Assembly (NCBI GenBank): GCA_022828225.1 | Contig: JAJEJG010000008.1 | Location: 116,050 to 180,049, forward strand | Source of the DNA: Nitrospirales bacterium | GTDB taxonomy: Bacteria; Nitrospirota; Nitrospiria; Nitrospirales; UBA8639 | DNA: 64,000 nt | Direction of reading: 5' to 3' | In this document: positions 18,443 through 28,557 of the stretch, piece by piece | Position numbering within the stretch: the stretch's first letter is position 1 | Layout of the letters: each line of letters begins with the position of its first letter | The notes under the pieces: generated by a model | What the model saw: the letters and a program-made list of their open reading frames with translations, nothing else | Told to the model about the DNA's origin: nothing | The model's database searches: none | Position numbers and translations under genes: made by a program

Positions 18443-18525
18443 GCGAGAGTGGCGGAACTGGCAGACGCGCGAGACTTAGGATCTCGTGGGAGACCGTGGG
18501 GGTTCAAATCCCCCCTCTCGCACCA
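18443..18525 (+). tRNA. tRNA-Leu, anticodon TAG
   Basis: The acceptor stem GCGAGAG (18443-18449) pairs with CTCTCGC (18515-18521), followed by A and encoded CCA. The D arm is TGGCGGAACTGGCAGACGCG, the anticodon loop ACTTAGGAT gives TAG, and a variable arm precedes the T arm GGGTTCAAATCCC. It is 83 nt long. The tig gene begins 36 bases downstream. Confidence 0.96.
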
Positions 18526-18560
18526 TTCCCCGCTGTCTTTCAACAACGAACGGACTCGAC

Positions 18561-19886
18561 ATGAAATTGGAAGTCACGGAACTAGGACCGGTTAAACGTG
18601 CGCTTAAAATCGAAGTGCCGGAAGACGCCGTCAACCAGGAATTTGACCGGGTGTATACCGATCTGCGACGCCAAGCGCGCGTCCCGGGTTTCCGGCCCGG
18701 CAAAGCGCCGGTCGCCATGTTGGAAAAACGCTACGCGAAAGCGGTCGAACAGGATGTCATTCAACGACTGGTGCCGATTTACTACCAGAAGGCGATTCAA
18801 GAAGCCGGCGTGGCACCCGTGCTGGTTGAAATTTCTCCCATGGAGCGCATGAAAGCCCACCGCAACACGTCGCTGACTTTTACCGCCACCGTGGAAATCA
18901 AGCCGCCGATTGAATTACGCGATTATCGTCCGCCCAATCCGATTTCCTTGAAGCCCGACTCCCGGAGCATTACCGACCAGGACGTGGATAACGCCCTGGA
19001 ACGATTTCGAGAAAACCAGTCCAGGCTGGAGGCCGCCCCTTCCGGCACCCTCCTGGCTGAAGGCCTGTATGCCGTCGTGACGATCGAAGGCATGCTGGAC
19101 GGCGAGCCGGTGGAAGGGTCGAAAAAGGAAGGACACCTCCACAAGGTGGGGTCGCAGGAAGCCGTGCTGGGTCTCACCATCGACGACGTGGTAGTGGGGA
19201 AACAGGAGGGGGACCAAGCGGAACTTCAGCAGGAATATCCAGCCACGCATCCGGATACCCGGCTGGCCGGTAAAGTCGTGACGTTTCATCTCTCCATCCT
19301 TGGCGTGAAGCAGAAAATTCTCCCTCCATTGGATGATGAATTTGCCAAAGATTGCGGGGAGTATGAGAATCTCGATGCGCTCAAGGACATGATTCGCTCC
19401 GAATTGGAGTCAGTCCTCAAGAGGGATATCGAAGAAGGTTACAAGGATCAGATCATGGAACGGCTGTTGGAAATGCATCACTTCGATCTGCCCGAGACCC
19501 TGGTCGACCGTGAAATTCGTACGCTGGTTCGACAACGCGTCATGGAAGAGCAACGGAAAAAGGGCGGGAAGTTCTCAATGGATGATCAACTCCAAATGGA
19601 AGAGGAAGCGAAACGCATCCAACAGGAGGTCGCGCCGGGAGCGCAGAAACGGGTCAAGCTCGGGTTGGTCTTGGAAGCCATCGCGGACAAGGAAGGAATT
19701 TCCGTGGACGACCAGGAAATCGATGAGGAATTCACCAAACTCGCCAAGGGCCTGAACGTTCCCCTGGAAGACATCCGCAAGATGGTGGAATCCGGAGGGG
19801 AGAGTTCGCTGCAGGAGTTCGAGGATCGCATCCGGGCTGAGAAAGCGCTTCAATTGGTCTACCAGTTTGCCGTGATTCAGGGGTAA
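18561..19886 (+). CDS. tig: Trigger factor chaperone
   Basis: A 441-residue ribosome-associated chaperone. The N-terminal ribosome-binding domain starts MKLEVTELGPVKRALKIEVP and holds the signature PGFRPGKAP. A central FKBP-like prolyl isomerase domain (about 155-240) and a long helical C-terminal arm follow. It binds nascent chains at the exit tunnel. It leads the conserved tig-clpP-clpX group, with clpP starting 42 bases on, so chaperone and protease are likely co-expressed. Confidence 0.96.
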   Translation: MKLEVTELGPVKRALKIEVPEDAVNQEFDRVYTDLRRQARVPGFRPGKAPVAMLEKRYAKAVEQDVIQRLVPIYYQKAIQEAGVAPVLVEISPMERMKAHRNTSLTFTATVEIKPPIELRDYRPPNPISLKPDSRSITDQDVDNALERFRENQSRLEAAPSGTLLAEGLYAVVTIEGMLDGEPVEGSKKEGHLHKVGSQEAVLGLTIDDVVVGKQEGDQAELQQEYPATHPDTRLAGKVVTFHLSILGVKQKILPPLDDEFAKDCGEYENLDALKDMIRSELESVLKRDIEEGYKDQIMERLLEMHHFDLPETLVDREIRTLVRQRVMEEQRKKGGKFSMDDQLQMEEEAKRIQQEVAPGAQKRVKLGLVLEAIADKEGISVDDQEIDEEFTKLAKGLNVPLEDIRKMVESGGESSLQEFEDRIRAEKALQLVYQFAVIQG

Positions 19887-19928
19887 GGCGCTCCGCAAAC
19901 CCGTTTGGCACAGAAAGGGTACAACCGT

Positions 19929-20540
19929 ATGTTAATTCCAATGGTTATCGAGAGTACGAACCGCGGTGAACGGGCGTACGATATTTACTCCCGCCTGTTG
20001 AAAGACCGCATTATCTTTCTCGGCGCGCCTATCGACGACGTCTTCTCCAACCTCATCATCGCACAATTGCTGTTCCTGGAAGCAGAAGATCCGGAAAAAG
20101 ACATCAACCTCTATATCAATTCCCCGGGCGGGAGCGTGACCGCCGGCATGGGTATTTACGACACCATGCAATACGTCAAACCGCCGATTACGACCATTTG
20201 TTTGGGTCAGGCCGCCAGCATGGGGGCACTGCTCCTGACCGCGGGCACCAAAGGCAAACGGTATGCCCTGCCCAACGCCCGCGTGATGATTCACCAACCG
20301 ATGGGCGGATTTCAGGGACAGGCGACGGAGATTGATATTCACGCGCGGGAGATCCTGAAAATTCGCGAGCGCCTGAACCAGATCATGGCGGAACACACGG
20401 GCCAGTCGTTGGACAAAATCAGCCAGGACACCGAACGGGATTATTTCATGTCGGGCACGGAAGCCAAGGACTACGGTCTTATCGATGAAGTCATTGTCAG
20501 GGCGTCGGAAAAGGAGACGGCAAGCTCGAACGGCGCCTGA
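19929..20540 (+). CDS. clpP: ATP-dependent Clp protease proteolytic subunit
   Basis: A 203-residue serine peptidase. The catalytic triad motifs are intact: [11 protein letters not shown] (Ser), [11 protein letters not shown] (His) and DTERDYFMS (Asp). The ATG at 19929 ([20 protein letters not shown]) matches the family's usual start and has AGAAAGG upstream; an in-frame TTG at 19905 is less likely. Works with ClpX, encoded 21 bases downstream. Confidence 0.97.
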   Translation: MLIPMVIESTNRGERAYDIYSRLLKDRIIFLGAPIDDVFSNLIIAQLLFLEAEDPEKDINLYINSPGGSVTAGMGIYDTMQYVKPPITTICLGQAASMGALLLTAGTKGKRYALPNARVMIHQPMGGFQGQATEIDIHAREILKIRERLNQIMAEHTGQSLDKISQDTERDYFMSGTEAKDYGLIDEVIVRASEKETASSNGA

Positions 20541-20561
20541 CCGCTGAACGCCGATCAACCC

Positions 20562-21821
20562 ATGGCCAAACAACTCAAACCGGACGAGAATCTACGGTGT
20601 TCGTTCTGCGGGAAAAGCCGCGATCAGGTTCGCAAACTGATCGCCGGACCCACCGTGTACATCTGCGACGAATGCGTGGGCCTCTGCAACGAAATCATGG
20701 CCGAGGAATGGCAGGAGGCCAAAGAAGCCCTTTCCTCTAAACTTCGCAAACCCGTCGAGATCAACCGCCACCTGGATCAATACATCATCGACCAGGCCCG
20801 CGCAAAAAAGATTCTCTCGGTCGCCGTTCACAATCACTATAAACGCATCGCCGCGAATGAAACCGGAGACGTCGAGCTCCAAAAGGGCAACATTCTCATG
20901 ATCGGGCCGACGGGAACCGGGAAAACCCTCCTGGCTCAAACCCTGGCCGATTACCTGGACGTGCCGTTTACTCTCGCCGATGCCACCACCTTGACCGAAG
21001 CGGGGTACGTCGGGGAAGACGTCGAGAACATTATTCTGAAACTGCTGCAAGCCGCGGACTATGAAGTGGAACGTGCCGAGCGCGGCATCATTTATATTGA
21101 TGAGATCGACAAGATCACGCGGAAGGCCGACGGCCCCTCCATTACCCGCGACGTGTCGGGGGAGGGCGTGCAACAGGCCCTGCTGAAACTGATCGAAGGC
21201 ACCGTGGCCAACGTGCCGCCGCAAGGCGGCCGGAAACATCCCCATCAGGAATTCATCCAGGTGGATACCAAAAATATCCTGGTCATTTGTGGTGGGGCGT
21301 TTGTCGGGCTTGAACCCATTATCGAACGACGCCTGAATCGAAACCGCATGGGCTTCAAATCGGACCGTTCCGTCTCACCACAGGAACGCTCCGCTTCCCT
21401 GCTGGCCCAGATCCAACCGGAAGACTTGCTTCAATACGGATTGATTCCCGAATTCATCGGACGATTGCCGGTGGTGACGACGCTGGAAGAGTTGGATGAA
21501 GATGCGTTGGTCCGGATTTTGACCGAACCCAAGAATGCCTTAACCCAGCAGTATCAAAAGCTATTGTCCTTCGACAACGTGAAACTGAAATTTACGGATG
21601 GGGCCCTCCATGCCGTTGCGAGAAAAGCCTATGCGCAAAAAACCGGAGCCCGTGGGCTTCGCGCGATCATGGAAGACGTCATGCTCGACATCATGTACGA
21701 GGTCCCCTCGCAAACCGAGATCAAGGAAGTGGTCATTACGGAAGACGTGATTCTCAAGAAGGGCGAACCGTTCAAATTTTTTGAACCGTCACCACGCATG
21801 AAGCCCGCCGTGGGCTCGTAA
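20562..21821 (+). CDS. clpX: ClpX AAA+ unfoldase
   Basis: A 419-residue protein. The N-terminal zinc-binding domain has [14 protein letters not shown] and CDECVGLC; Walker A is [10 protein letters not shown], Walker B is [10 protein letters not shown], and the GYVGEDVE pore-loop motif is present. The ClpP-docking tripeptide appears as MGF (RNRMGFKSD) where I/L-GF is usual, a conservative variation. It unfolds tagged proteins and feeds them to ClpP. Ends convergent with the topoisomerase gene. Confidence 0.97.
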   Translation: MAKQLKPDENLRCSFCGKSRDQVRKLIAGPTVYICDECVGLCNEIMAEEWQEAKEALSSKLRKPVEINRHLDQYIIDQARAKKILSVAVHNHYKRIAANETGDVELQKGNILMIGPTGTGKTLLAQTLADYLDVPFTLADATTLTEAGYVGEDVENIILKLLQAADYEVERAERGIIYIDEIDKITRKADGPSITRDVSGEGVQQALLKLIEGTVANVPPQGGRKHPHQEFIQVDTKNILVICGGAFVGLEPIIERRLNRNRMGFKSDRSVSPQERSASLLAQIQPEDLLQYGLIPEFIGRLPVVTTLEELDEDALVRILTEPKNALTQQYQKLLSFDNVKLKFTDGALHAVARKAYAQKTGARGLRAIMEDVMLDIMYEVPSQTEIKEVVITEDVILKKGEPFKFFEPSPRMKPAVGS

Positions 21822-21916
21822 CGAGAAAACCGCCGCCATCCCGGCCGCCGCGGGGGTAGACGCTCCATGTGGCCACGTCCCCACCGTTACCGCGTTCACC
21901 GCACCGCGATCCCTGG

Positions 21917-24571
21917 TCACCCGCCGAAGCTGCGCGCGGCTTTCTTTTTCCCGAACCGTTTGCTCTTGCCGTCGCCGTTCACATCGTTCTTGCGCGGGGC
22001 AAACTCGAAGCCCAGCTTACCGGAACCACGATCGAGCGTGAGATGGGACGCGAACTTGCGTCTGGTCTTCTTCGATACGAAACCTTGCAGGAGATCGGTC
22101 TTCCCCTTTTCCAGCAATTGTCGTACTTCACCCGCATCGATCGGGCGATTCAGGATCTGCCGGCTGATTTTGAAGTCACAAGCCGGTTCGGCCCCTAGTC
22201 CGTTACGGCAGACGTACCGTCTCGGCGTATCAAGCACCGGCGCTTCGCATTTCGGGCAGGGTCCGACCTGGTCGGAGGTCAGCGGATCCACATCGTCATC
22301 CTCGGCGGTGTCACCGAAATCAAACGCCGCGGTGAAATCGTCCTTGATGATCAACTCCGCGGAAAATTCCCGGCCGAGACGGCTGCGGAATCCGTTCAGC
22401 GGGCCAAGTCGCCGGTCACGCAACAAAACGGTGACCTCGTTGGGCGACAACTCCCGCCCGGCGATGGATTTCCAGATCGCGAAATCACAGGTTTCGCATA
22501 CGAACTTGCGATAGTTCTCCCTCACCGTACCCTTGCCGCACTTGGGACACGGCACCTCAAGCACGACGTATTCATCGTCAATCTGGTCAACGTCACACTG
22601 TTGGGCGGCCTCGACGATATCTTCGGTCATCCTGCGAATGTGCCGCATAAACTCCTCGGAGGAGAACTGATCGCTTTCAATCTGCTTCAGTTTCTTTTCC
22701 CACTCGCCGGTCAATGCGGCCGTGGTCAATTCGTCAATCTTGAGGGCGCGCAACAACCTGAGCAGCGTCGTGGCCTTGGCGGTCGGGATCAATTCACGTG
22801 CGTCCCGCAGGATATACCGGTTGCGGATCAACTCCTCGATGATGGCAGCGCGCGTCGCCGGCGTGCCGAGACCGCGACCCTGCATGGCTTCCCGTAACTC
22901 ATCGTCCTCCATCAGCTTGCCCGCGCCTTCCATCGCGGACAACAGAGTCGCCTCGTTGTAGCGCGGTGGGGCCTTGGTGTGCTTCCCCTCCATGTCGACG
23001 GCGACCGTCCTGGCCGTTTCGGGGTCGGCCACGCCCGAAAGCGGAGGTAACGTCTCGTTGCTTTCCTTACGCCCCATCACCTGCAACCAGCCGCTCTCGA
23101 TCAACACCCGTCCGCGGGTCTCGAAAGTCTGCTCTTCGACGACGGTGCGGCGCACGGTGTTTTCAAAACGGGCCGGCGGGTAGAACGCCGCGATGAACGA
23201 ACATGTGACCAGTTCATAGATGCGCCGTTCCTGTTCCTTCAGTTTGCCCGGCACCTCCCCGGTCGGAATGATGGCAAAGTGGTCGGACACTTGGGCGTTG
23301 TTGAAGATGCGCTTATTGTTGCCGTTGATGTAGTTCTTGTGAAGGACCTGTTTAGCCCAATGGCTGATCGGCCGGTCGTCTTCGCCGTCCGGCGAAAGTC
23401 CATCCGGGCCGGGGTTGGAGGAACCCAGCGATTGCATGATGTTTCTGGCGGTTTCCGGGTAGTCCTCGGGCAACGTCCTCGAATCGGTGCGCGGGTAGGT
23501 CAGAACCTTGTGACGTTCGTACAGCGCCTGCGCGATACCTAGCGTGGCCTTCGCCGAAAACCCGAACCGCCGGTTCGCTTCACGCTGGAGTGAGGTGAGG
23601 TCGAACAGCATCGGAGGCTGCTGGCTTGATGGCTTCGTGGTCTCGGACACGCTGCCATCCCGATTCGCACATTGCGCCACGACGGCCTCGGCCCGGGTCT
23701 TATCCCAAATGCGCTCGGGCTTTGTGGTGCCATGTTGATCCTTGATCCCGCCGGATGCAGCGCCCTGTTTCGCCCGGCCTTGCAACTGCAGATCAACCCA
23801 GTGCCCTTCGTACTGCCCTGAGGCAATCGCGAAGGTGCCCTTGACCTCCCAATACTCGCGAGGCTCGAAGTGCTGGATCTCTTTTTCGCGGTCGACAAGG
23901 ATGGCGAGCGTCGGTGTTTGCACCCGTCCCACCGTGGTCAGGGAAAAGCCCCCGCCGCTCGAATTCAGCGCGGTCATGGCCCTGGTGGCATTGATCCCGA
24001 TAAGCCAGTCGGACTCGGAGCGACACACCGCGGCACGCTGGAGGGGCAACAATTTCTCACCGTCACGCAGGCGCTCAAAGCCCTCGCGTATCGCCTGCGG
24101 GGTCATGGATTGCAGCCACAGACGCTGCACCGGCTTTGCCCCCTTGAAATGGCGGATCAGGTAATGAAAAATCAACTCGCCTTCGCGTCCGGCGTCGCAG
24201 GCGTTGATCACCCTGTCAATATCCTTCCGCGCGTACAGTTTCTTGATCAGTTTGAGTTGTGATTCACTCTGTTGGATCGGTTTGAGTTCAAAATGGTCGG
24301 GAATCACCGGAAGATTGGCGAGCGCCCACTTTCCACGCCTGACCTCGACGCCTTCGGGCGCTACCAGTTCGAGCATGTGACCGACCGCCGACGTCACGAC
24401 GTGGTCCGGTCCCTCAAAGAAGTTTTTTTCGTTCTGGAATCCGCCGAGCGCCTTGGTGATATCGCGGGCCACCGAGGGTTTCTCGGTAATGACCAAGGTC
24501 TTGCCCCCGCCTTCGGCAAGGCGAGGACGCGCTTTCTGCGTCCGGGGTGCGGCAGACGTACGTGAAGGCAT
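21917..24571 (-). CDS. topB: Type IA DNA topoisomerase (topoisomerase III-like)
   Basis: An 884-residue enzyme. The Toprim domain begins TLVITEKPSVARDITKALGG, the middle holds ATRAMTALN and GRVQTPTLAILVDRE, and the active-site tyrosine lies in VLTYPRTDSR. The C-terminus has a zinc motif (CPKCGKGTVRENYRKFVC) and a second C-x2-C pair (CPKCEAPVLDTPRRYVC), each followed by a TopoIA-repeat-like stretch. Toprim sequence and layout are TopB-like, not TopA-like. It starts 2 bases after dprA, a position that often holds topA in other bacteria. Confidence 0.88.
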   Translation of the reverse strand: MPSRTSAAPRTQKARPRLAEGGGKTLVITEKPSVARDITKALGGFQNEKNFFEGPDHVVTSAVGHMLELVAPEGVEVRRGKWALANLPVIPDHFELKPIQQSESQLKLIKKLYARKDIDRVINACDAGREGELIFHYLIRHFKGAKPVQRLWLQSMTPQAIREGFERLRDGEKLLPLQRAAVCRSESDWLIGINATRAMTALNSSGGGFSLTTVGRVQTPTLAILVDREKEIQHFEPREYWEVKGTFAIASGQYEGHWVDLQLQGRAKQGAASGGIKDQHGTTKPERIWDKTRAEAVVAQCANRDGSVSETTKPSSQQPPMLFDLTSLQREANRRFGFSAKATLGIAQALYERHKVLTYPRTDSRTLPEDYPETARNIMQSLGSSNPGPDGLSPDGEDDRPISHWAKQVLHKNYINGNNKRIFNNAQVSDHFAIIPTGEVPGKLKEQERRIYELVTCSFIAAFYPPARFENTVRRTVVEEQTFETRGRVLIESGWLQVMGRKESNETLPPLSGVADPETARTVAVDMEGKHTKAPPRYNEATLLSAMEGAGKLMEDDELREAMQGRGLGTPATRAAIIEELIRNRYILRDARELIPTAKATTLLRLLRALKIDELTTAALTGEWEKKLKQIESDQFSSEEFMRHIRRMTEDIVEAAQQCDVDQIDDEYVVLEVPCPKCGKGTVRENYRKFVCETCDFAIWKSIAGRELSPNEVTVLLRDRRLGPLNGFRSRLGREFSAELIIKDDFTAAFDFGDTAEDDDVDPLTSDQVGPCPKCEAPVLDTPRRYVCRNGLGAEPACDFKISRQILNRPIDAGEVRQLLEKGKTDLLQGFVSKKTRRKFASHLTLDRGSGKLGFEFAPRKNDVNGDGKSKRFGKKKAARSFGG

Positions 24572-24573
24572 CG

Positions 24574-25692
24574 TCAAGACATCCTGATATAACAAGAACC
24601 GGGCATCTGTCGAATACATCCCCGCAATTCCAGGCTGAGCAGGAGACTCATCACCTCGGCCCGATCAAACGGCGCTTCCATCAACACCTCGTCAATCGAC
24701 ACGGGGTCCTCATGCAAAAGAGACAGCACGCGCTGCTCTTGGGGGGTGAAGACCGATGAGGCCGGTTCCTGAAAACCGGCATTCTTTACTCGATCCCGAA
24801 CGGGTCCGTCAAGCTGAGGGAGCAATTCTTCTACGACATCTCCTGCTTCTTCAACGAGTTTGGCTCCTTGTTTGATGAGTCCATGGGCGCCTCGATGTTT
24901 CCCGTATTTGATCGCGCCCGGAATGGCGAAGACCTCTCGGTTCTGCTCAAGCGCAAATCGTGCCGTGAGCAACGCGCCGCTTTTCCGATCGGCTTCCGAG
25001 ACGATCACGCCTAACGACAATCCGCTGATAATCCGATTGCGACGAGGAAAATGGTGCGGCAACGGCGGGGACCCGAGCGGCAATTCCGATACCACGGCTC
25101 CATGGCTCTCAATGTCCTGTCGTAATTGTCGATGTTCAGGCGGATAGGTTCGATCCACTCCACACCCGACAACGGCGATCGTCTTGGCCTTGGCCGCCAG
25201 CGCGCCTCGATGGGCTGCCGCGTCGATTCCCCGTGCCAACCCGCTCACGATCGTCAACCCCATACCGGCCAATTGTTGGCTGAGTTCTTGCGTCATGAGC
25301 GCCCCCGCCGGTGTGGCTCTTCTCGATCCTACGATCGCGACGGCATACTCGTCGGACGCAGGCAACGTACCGCGCACGTACAACAAGGGCGGTGGATCGG
25401 GGATCATCGCCAGCCGGCGAGGATAGGCGGCATCCAGAATCGTGACAATCCCGCTTTCGCCCTTTTCGAGCAGTTGCATTTCCTTCCGAACGTGCGCCAT
25501 GACGTTCGGCTCAGGTTCTTTTCGCAATGCGGTCACAACGGAAGGGCGCAACCCGGCCACGTGCCGCAACTCGGATGCCGAAGCGGACAGCACCTCTTTC
25601 GGCCCGCCAAAATGTCGAATGAGCGTACAGAGAGTCCGGTCACTGACGCCTTTCACTGACCGTAGGATCAGCCACGCTTCCAGCAATTCCAT
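24574..25692 (-). CDS. dprA: DNA-processing protein DprA
   Basis: A 372-residue protein with the Rossmann-like ssDNA-binding core: VGSRRATPAGALMTQEL, GLTIVSGLARGIDAAAHRGAL, VVGCGVDRTYPPEH and PRRNRIISGLS. An N-terminal helical region and a C-terminal winged-helix segment (QRVLSLLHEDPVSIDEVLME) complete the DprA layout. It loads RecA on incoming single-stranded DNA during transformation. It is part of the rng-dprA-topB run. On its own it does not show the cell is competent. Confidence 0.95.
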   Translation of the reverse strand: MELLEAWLILRSVKGVSDRTLCTLIRHFGGPKEVLSASASELRHVAGLRPSVVTALRKEPEPNVMAHVRKEMQLLEKGESGIVTILDAAYPRRLAMIPDPPPLLYVRGTLPASDEYAVAIVGSRRATPAGALMTQELSQQLAGMGLTIVSGLARGIDAAAHRGALAAKAKTIAVVGCGVDRTYPPEHRQLRQDIESHGAVVSELPLGSPPLPHHFPRRNRIISGLSLGVIVSEADRKSGALLTARFALEQNREVFAIPGAIKYGKHRGAHGLIKQGAKLVEEAGDVVEELLPQLDGPVRDRVKNAGFQEPASSVFTPQEQRVLSLLHEDPVSIDEVLMEAPFDRAEVMSLLLSLELRGCIRQMPGSCYIRMS

Positions 25693-25740
25693 GGATCAGC
25701 AAAACCGCACACAAGACGTGGATGGGATGGGCATGGGCGG

Positions 25741-27270
25741 CTAGGCCACTCCCGCACCTTCGCCCAACACCACGATATCATACTGCTCAAGAGGGAGCAG
25801 GGGGTCGGCATTGACCATGATCCGGTACTGAAACTCCCGTTGAAGTTGCTCAAGCGCTTCGGGCTCGGTGTCTTGCAGCATCTCCACGATATGAGGATGG
25901 GCCCCGACCACCACGGTTTGCTGCCCGGCGGCTCGTCCGATTCGGCGGATATCGCGAAAAATGTCGTACACCACCGTGAGTGCGGACCGGGTATAGCCGC
26001 GGCCGTCACAATCGGAGCAGACGTCGGAGAGCGTCCGGAGCAAGTCTTCCCGCACGCGTTCCCGGGAAATCTCGATCAACCCCAGGTCGCTGATACGGGA
26101 AATACGCGTGCGCGCTTTGTCATTGCCCATCGCATCCACAAGCACTTGATACACCTTATCACGATTCCGTCCGCGTTCCATATCGATGAAATCGATAATG
26201 ATGATCCCCCCGATTCCGCGAAGTTTGATCTGGTAGGCAATCTCGCGGGCCGCCTCCAGGTTGTTTCGTAAAATGGTTTCTTCCTGGTCGCGCTTGCCGA
26301 CGTATCGACCCGTATTCACGTCGATGACCGTCATGGCTTCCGTATGATCGATGACGATATGGCCTCCCGACTTGAGCCAGACTTTTCGGCTCAAGGCTCG
26401 GGAGATTTCCTGTTCGATCCCCAGATGATCGAACAGACTCTCATCCTTGTCATAATGATAAATGCGAGACGTCTGATCCGGAAGATACCGCCGGACAAAT
26501 TCCCTGACCGCTTCACATTCCTCTTTCGAATCGATGAGCAGACGCTTGACGTTCTTGGTAAATAAATCGCGCACCACGCGGAGCGTCAGGTCCAAATCCG
26601 TATGCAATGCGGCGGGTGCCGGCTGGCTATCCTGCTTCTTGACAATGTCTTGCCACATGGCGGTCAAAAACCCGACGTCGGCTTTGAGATCCTCCTCGCT
26701 GACCCCTTCGCTCACCGTCCGGACAATGTAGCCATACCCCGGTTCCCGGATGCGTTTCATGATGTCCTTGAGACGACTGCGCTCCTCCTCCTCGGCGATA
26801 CGTCGCGAAACCCCGATATGGTCGACGTTCGGCATGAGCACCAGGAAACGGCCCGGCAACGAGCAATAAGACGTGACTCTGGGGCCTTTGGTCCCGATCG
26901 GGCCCTTGGAAATCTGCACGACGAGTTCCTGATCTTCCTCCATCAACTCTTGAATGGGCAGCACCGTCTGCCGTCGGGGGCGCGGGAATTCCGGGCCCTT
27001 CTCATCGTCATCACTTTCCACCAGGATATCGCCGGGTTCGGTGCCGACCGACAAATCCGACACGTGCATGAAGGCGGCGCGCTCCAGCCCGATATCAATG
27101 AATGCCGCTTGCATGCCGGGCAGCACTTTCACGACTTTGCCTTTGTAGACGTTGCCCACAAAATCTTTTTTCTTGGCACGGTCCACGTAGAGTTCCCTGA
27201 CCACTTTATTCTCCAACACCGCCGCGCGCGTTTCCTGCGGAGTGATGTTGATGGCAATTTCAACTCCCAT
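25741..27270 (-). CDS. rng: Ribonuclease G/E family endoribonuclease
   Basis: A 509-residue protein, close to RNase G length, lacking the long scaffold tail of RNase E. An S1 domain (NVYKGKVVKVLPGMQAAFID) is followed by an RNase H-like region and catalytic aspartates in VIDVNTGRYVG and IIIIDFIDM. CSDCDGRGYT is the zinc-link-like motif. It processes rRNA and mRNA 5' ends. The gene follows rodA by 162 bases and precedes dprA by 48, all on the minus strand. A Pro/Arg-rich insertion interrupts the S1 part near residues 80-105. Confidence 0.95.
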   Translation of the reverse strand: MGVEIAINITPQETRAAVLENKVVRELYVDRAKKKDFVGNVYKGKVVKVLPGMQAAFIDIGLERAAFMHVSDLSVGTEPGDILVESDDDEKGPEFPRPRRQTVLPIQELMEEDQELVVQISKGPIGTKGPRVTSYCSLPGRFLVLMPNVDHIGVSRRIAEEEERSRLKDIMKRIREPGYGYIVRTVSEGVSEEDLKADVGFLTAMWQDIVKKQDSQPAPAALHTDLDLTLRVVRDLFTKNVKRLLIDSKEECEAVREFVRRYLPDQTSRIYHYDKDESLFDHLGIEQEISRALSRKVWLKSGGHIVIDHTEAMTVIDVNTGRYVGKRDQEETILRNNLEAAREIAYQIKLRGIGGIIIIDFIDMERGRNRDKVYQVLVDAMGNDKARTRISRISDLGLIEISRERVREDLLRTLSDVCSDCDGRGYTRSALTVVYDIFRDIRRIGRAAGQQTVVVGAHPHIVEMLQDTEPEALEQLQREFQYRIMVNADPLLPLEQYDIVVLGEGAGVA

Positions 27271-27432
27271 ACCTCTACTCCTTTATTTCCTCACCCGAGA
27301 AGCGCCTGCGACCCGGGGGGAAGGCTCACCATGCCCCGGCCATGGACGGCAATCCAAAAGCGTGACACGGATTCTCCATTTCGTCAAATGATCCATTCCG
27401 CTCCGCGACGGGGGAGACCCCACGCGAACGGT

Positions 27433-28557
27433 TCACGGCGATAACTTGTGTCTTGCCATCTTCACACCGAACAGCAGACCCAACCCGGCCATGGTCATAA
27501 TCGTCGCACTTCCCCCGTAACTGAGTAACGGCAAAGGAATGCCGACAATGGGTGCCAGACCAATGGTCATCCCCACGTTGACCGCCATATTGAACGTCAA
27601 CATGCCCACAAGCCCGATCGCCAACAGGGCCCCCAACGAATCCTTGGCTTTCGCCGCAATATCCAGCCCCATGAGCAGCAACGCGAGAAACAGACTGATG
27701 AAGAGTACCCCGCCCAAAAACCCCCATTCCTCGGCCAGGACCGCGAAGATAAAATCGGTGTGACCTTCCGGAAGAAATTTGAATTGCGTTTGCGTCCCGC
27801 TATGGAACCCTTTGCCGATCAATTGCCCCGAACCCACGGCAATGCGGGATTGCATCCCCTGGTAGCCTCTTCCTCCCGGATCATAGTCCGGATTGACAAA
27901 ACTCAAGATCCGTTCCTTTTGGTAGTCATGAAGCGAACCCCATAATTCACTCCAGGCAAAAGGGAACAGCATCAGCGCGGACAGCAACACCACCCCGAAC
28001 GCTTTAGACTTGACGCCGACGACCAGAAGCAAGGTGACGTAAATCGACAAAAAACTCAGACTGCTTCCCAAATCCGGTTGTTTGAGAATCAAGAAAAATC
28101 CCGGCACGGTGATCAACGCCGGGACGATCATCCGATGCCACCAACCTCGACGATTTTGGGTGGAATAATAGACGGCCAACACCAAAAGAAGCGGAATCTT
28201 GACAAATTCCGCCGGCTGAAACGCCAGAGGCCCCAGGGCAATCCATCGTTGAGCACCGTGACTGGCCTTCCCCCCGAACAGAACGACCACGAGGAGCAGC
28301 AAGGCAAAGCCGTACAGCGGAAACGACCATCGAGCGAGTGTACGGTAATCGATTCGCGACACCGCCAGAAAAGCCAGCGCGCCCACACCGATCCATATCG
28401 CCTGTTTCAGATACAGAGGAAACCGAGTCCCGGCTCTTTCTGCCGTGACGCTGTAGATGGTCAGGACTCCGATGGCTGACAACGCCAAAATAATCGCGCA
28501 GAAGTACCAATCAAACCGGTCGAACTCTCGCCTGCGACGCCACGGTTCATCAATCAC
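27433..28557 (-). CDS. rodA: Rod-shape glycosyltransferase RodA (SEDS family)
   Basis: A 374-residue, roughly ten-span membrane protein. SEDS signatures: HGAQRWIALGPLAFQPAEFVKI, YDPGGRGYQGMQSRIAVGSG, LPEGHTDFIFAVLAEEWGF and a C-terminal PIVGIPLPLLSYGGS. It polymerises lipid II glycan strands during elongation with PBP2, whose gene overlaps it by 8 bases upstream. Translational coupling of mrdA and rodA fits their known complex. Confidence 0.96.
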   Translation of the reverse strand: MIDEPWRRRREFDRFDWYFCAIILALSAIGVLTIYSVTAERAGTRFPLYLKQAIWIGVGALAFLAVSRIDYRTLARWSFPLYGFALLLLVVVLFGGKASHGAQRWIALGPLAFQPAEFVKIPLLLVLAVYYSTQNRRGWWHRMIVPALITVPGFFLILKQPDLGSSLSFLSIYVTLLLVVGVKSKAFGVVLLSALMLFPFAWSELWGSLHDYQKERILSFVNPDYDPGGRGYQGMQSRIAVGSGQLIGKGFHSGTQTQFKFLPEGHTDFIFAVLAEEWGFLGGVLFISLFLALLLMGLDIAAKAKDSLGALLAIGLVGMLTFNMAVNVGMTIGLAPIVGIPLPLLSYGGSATIMTMAGLGLLFGVKMARHKLSP

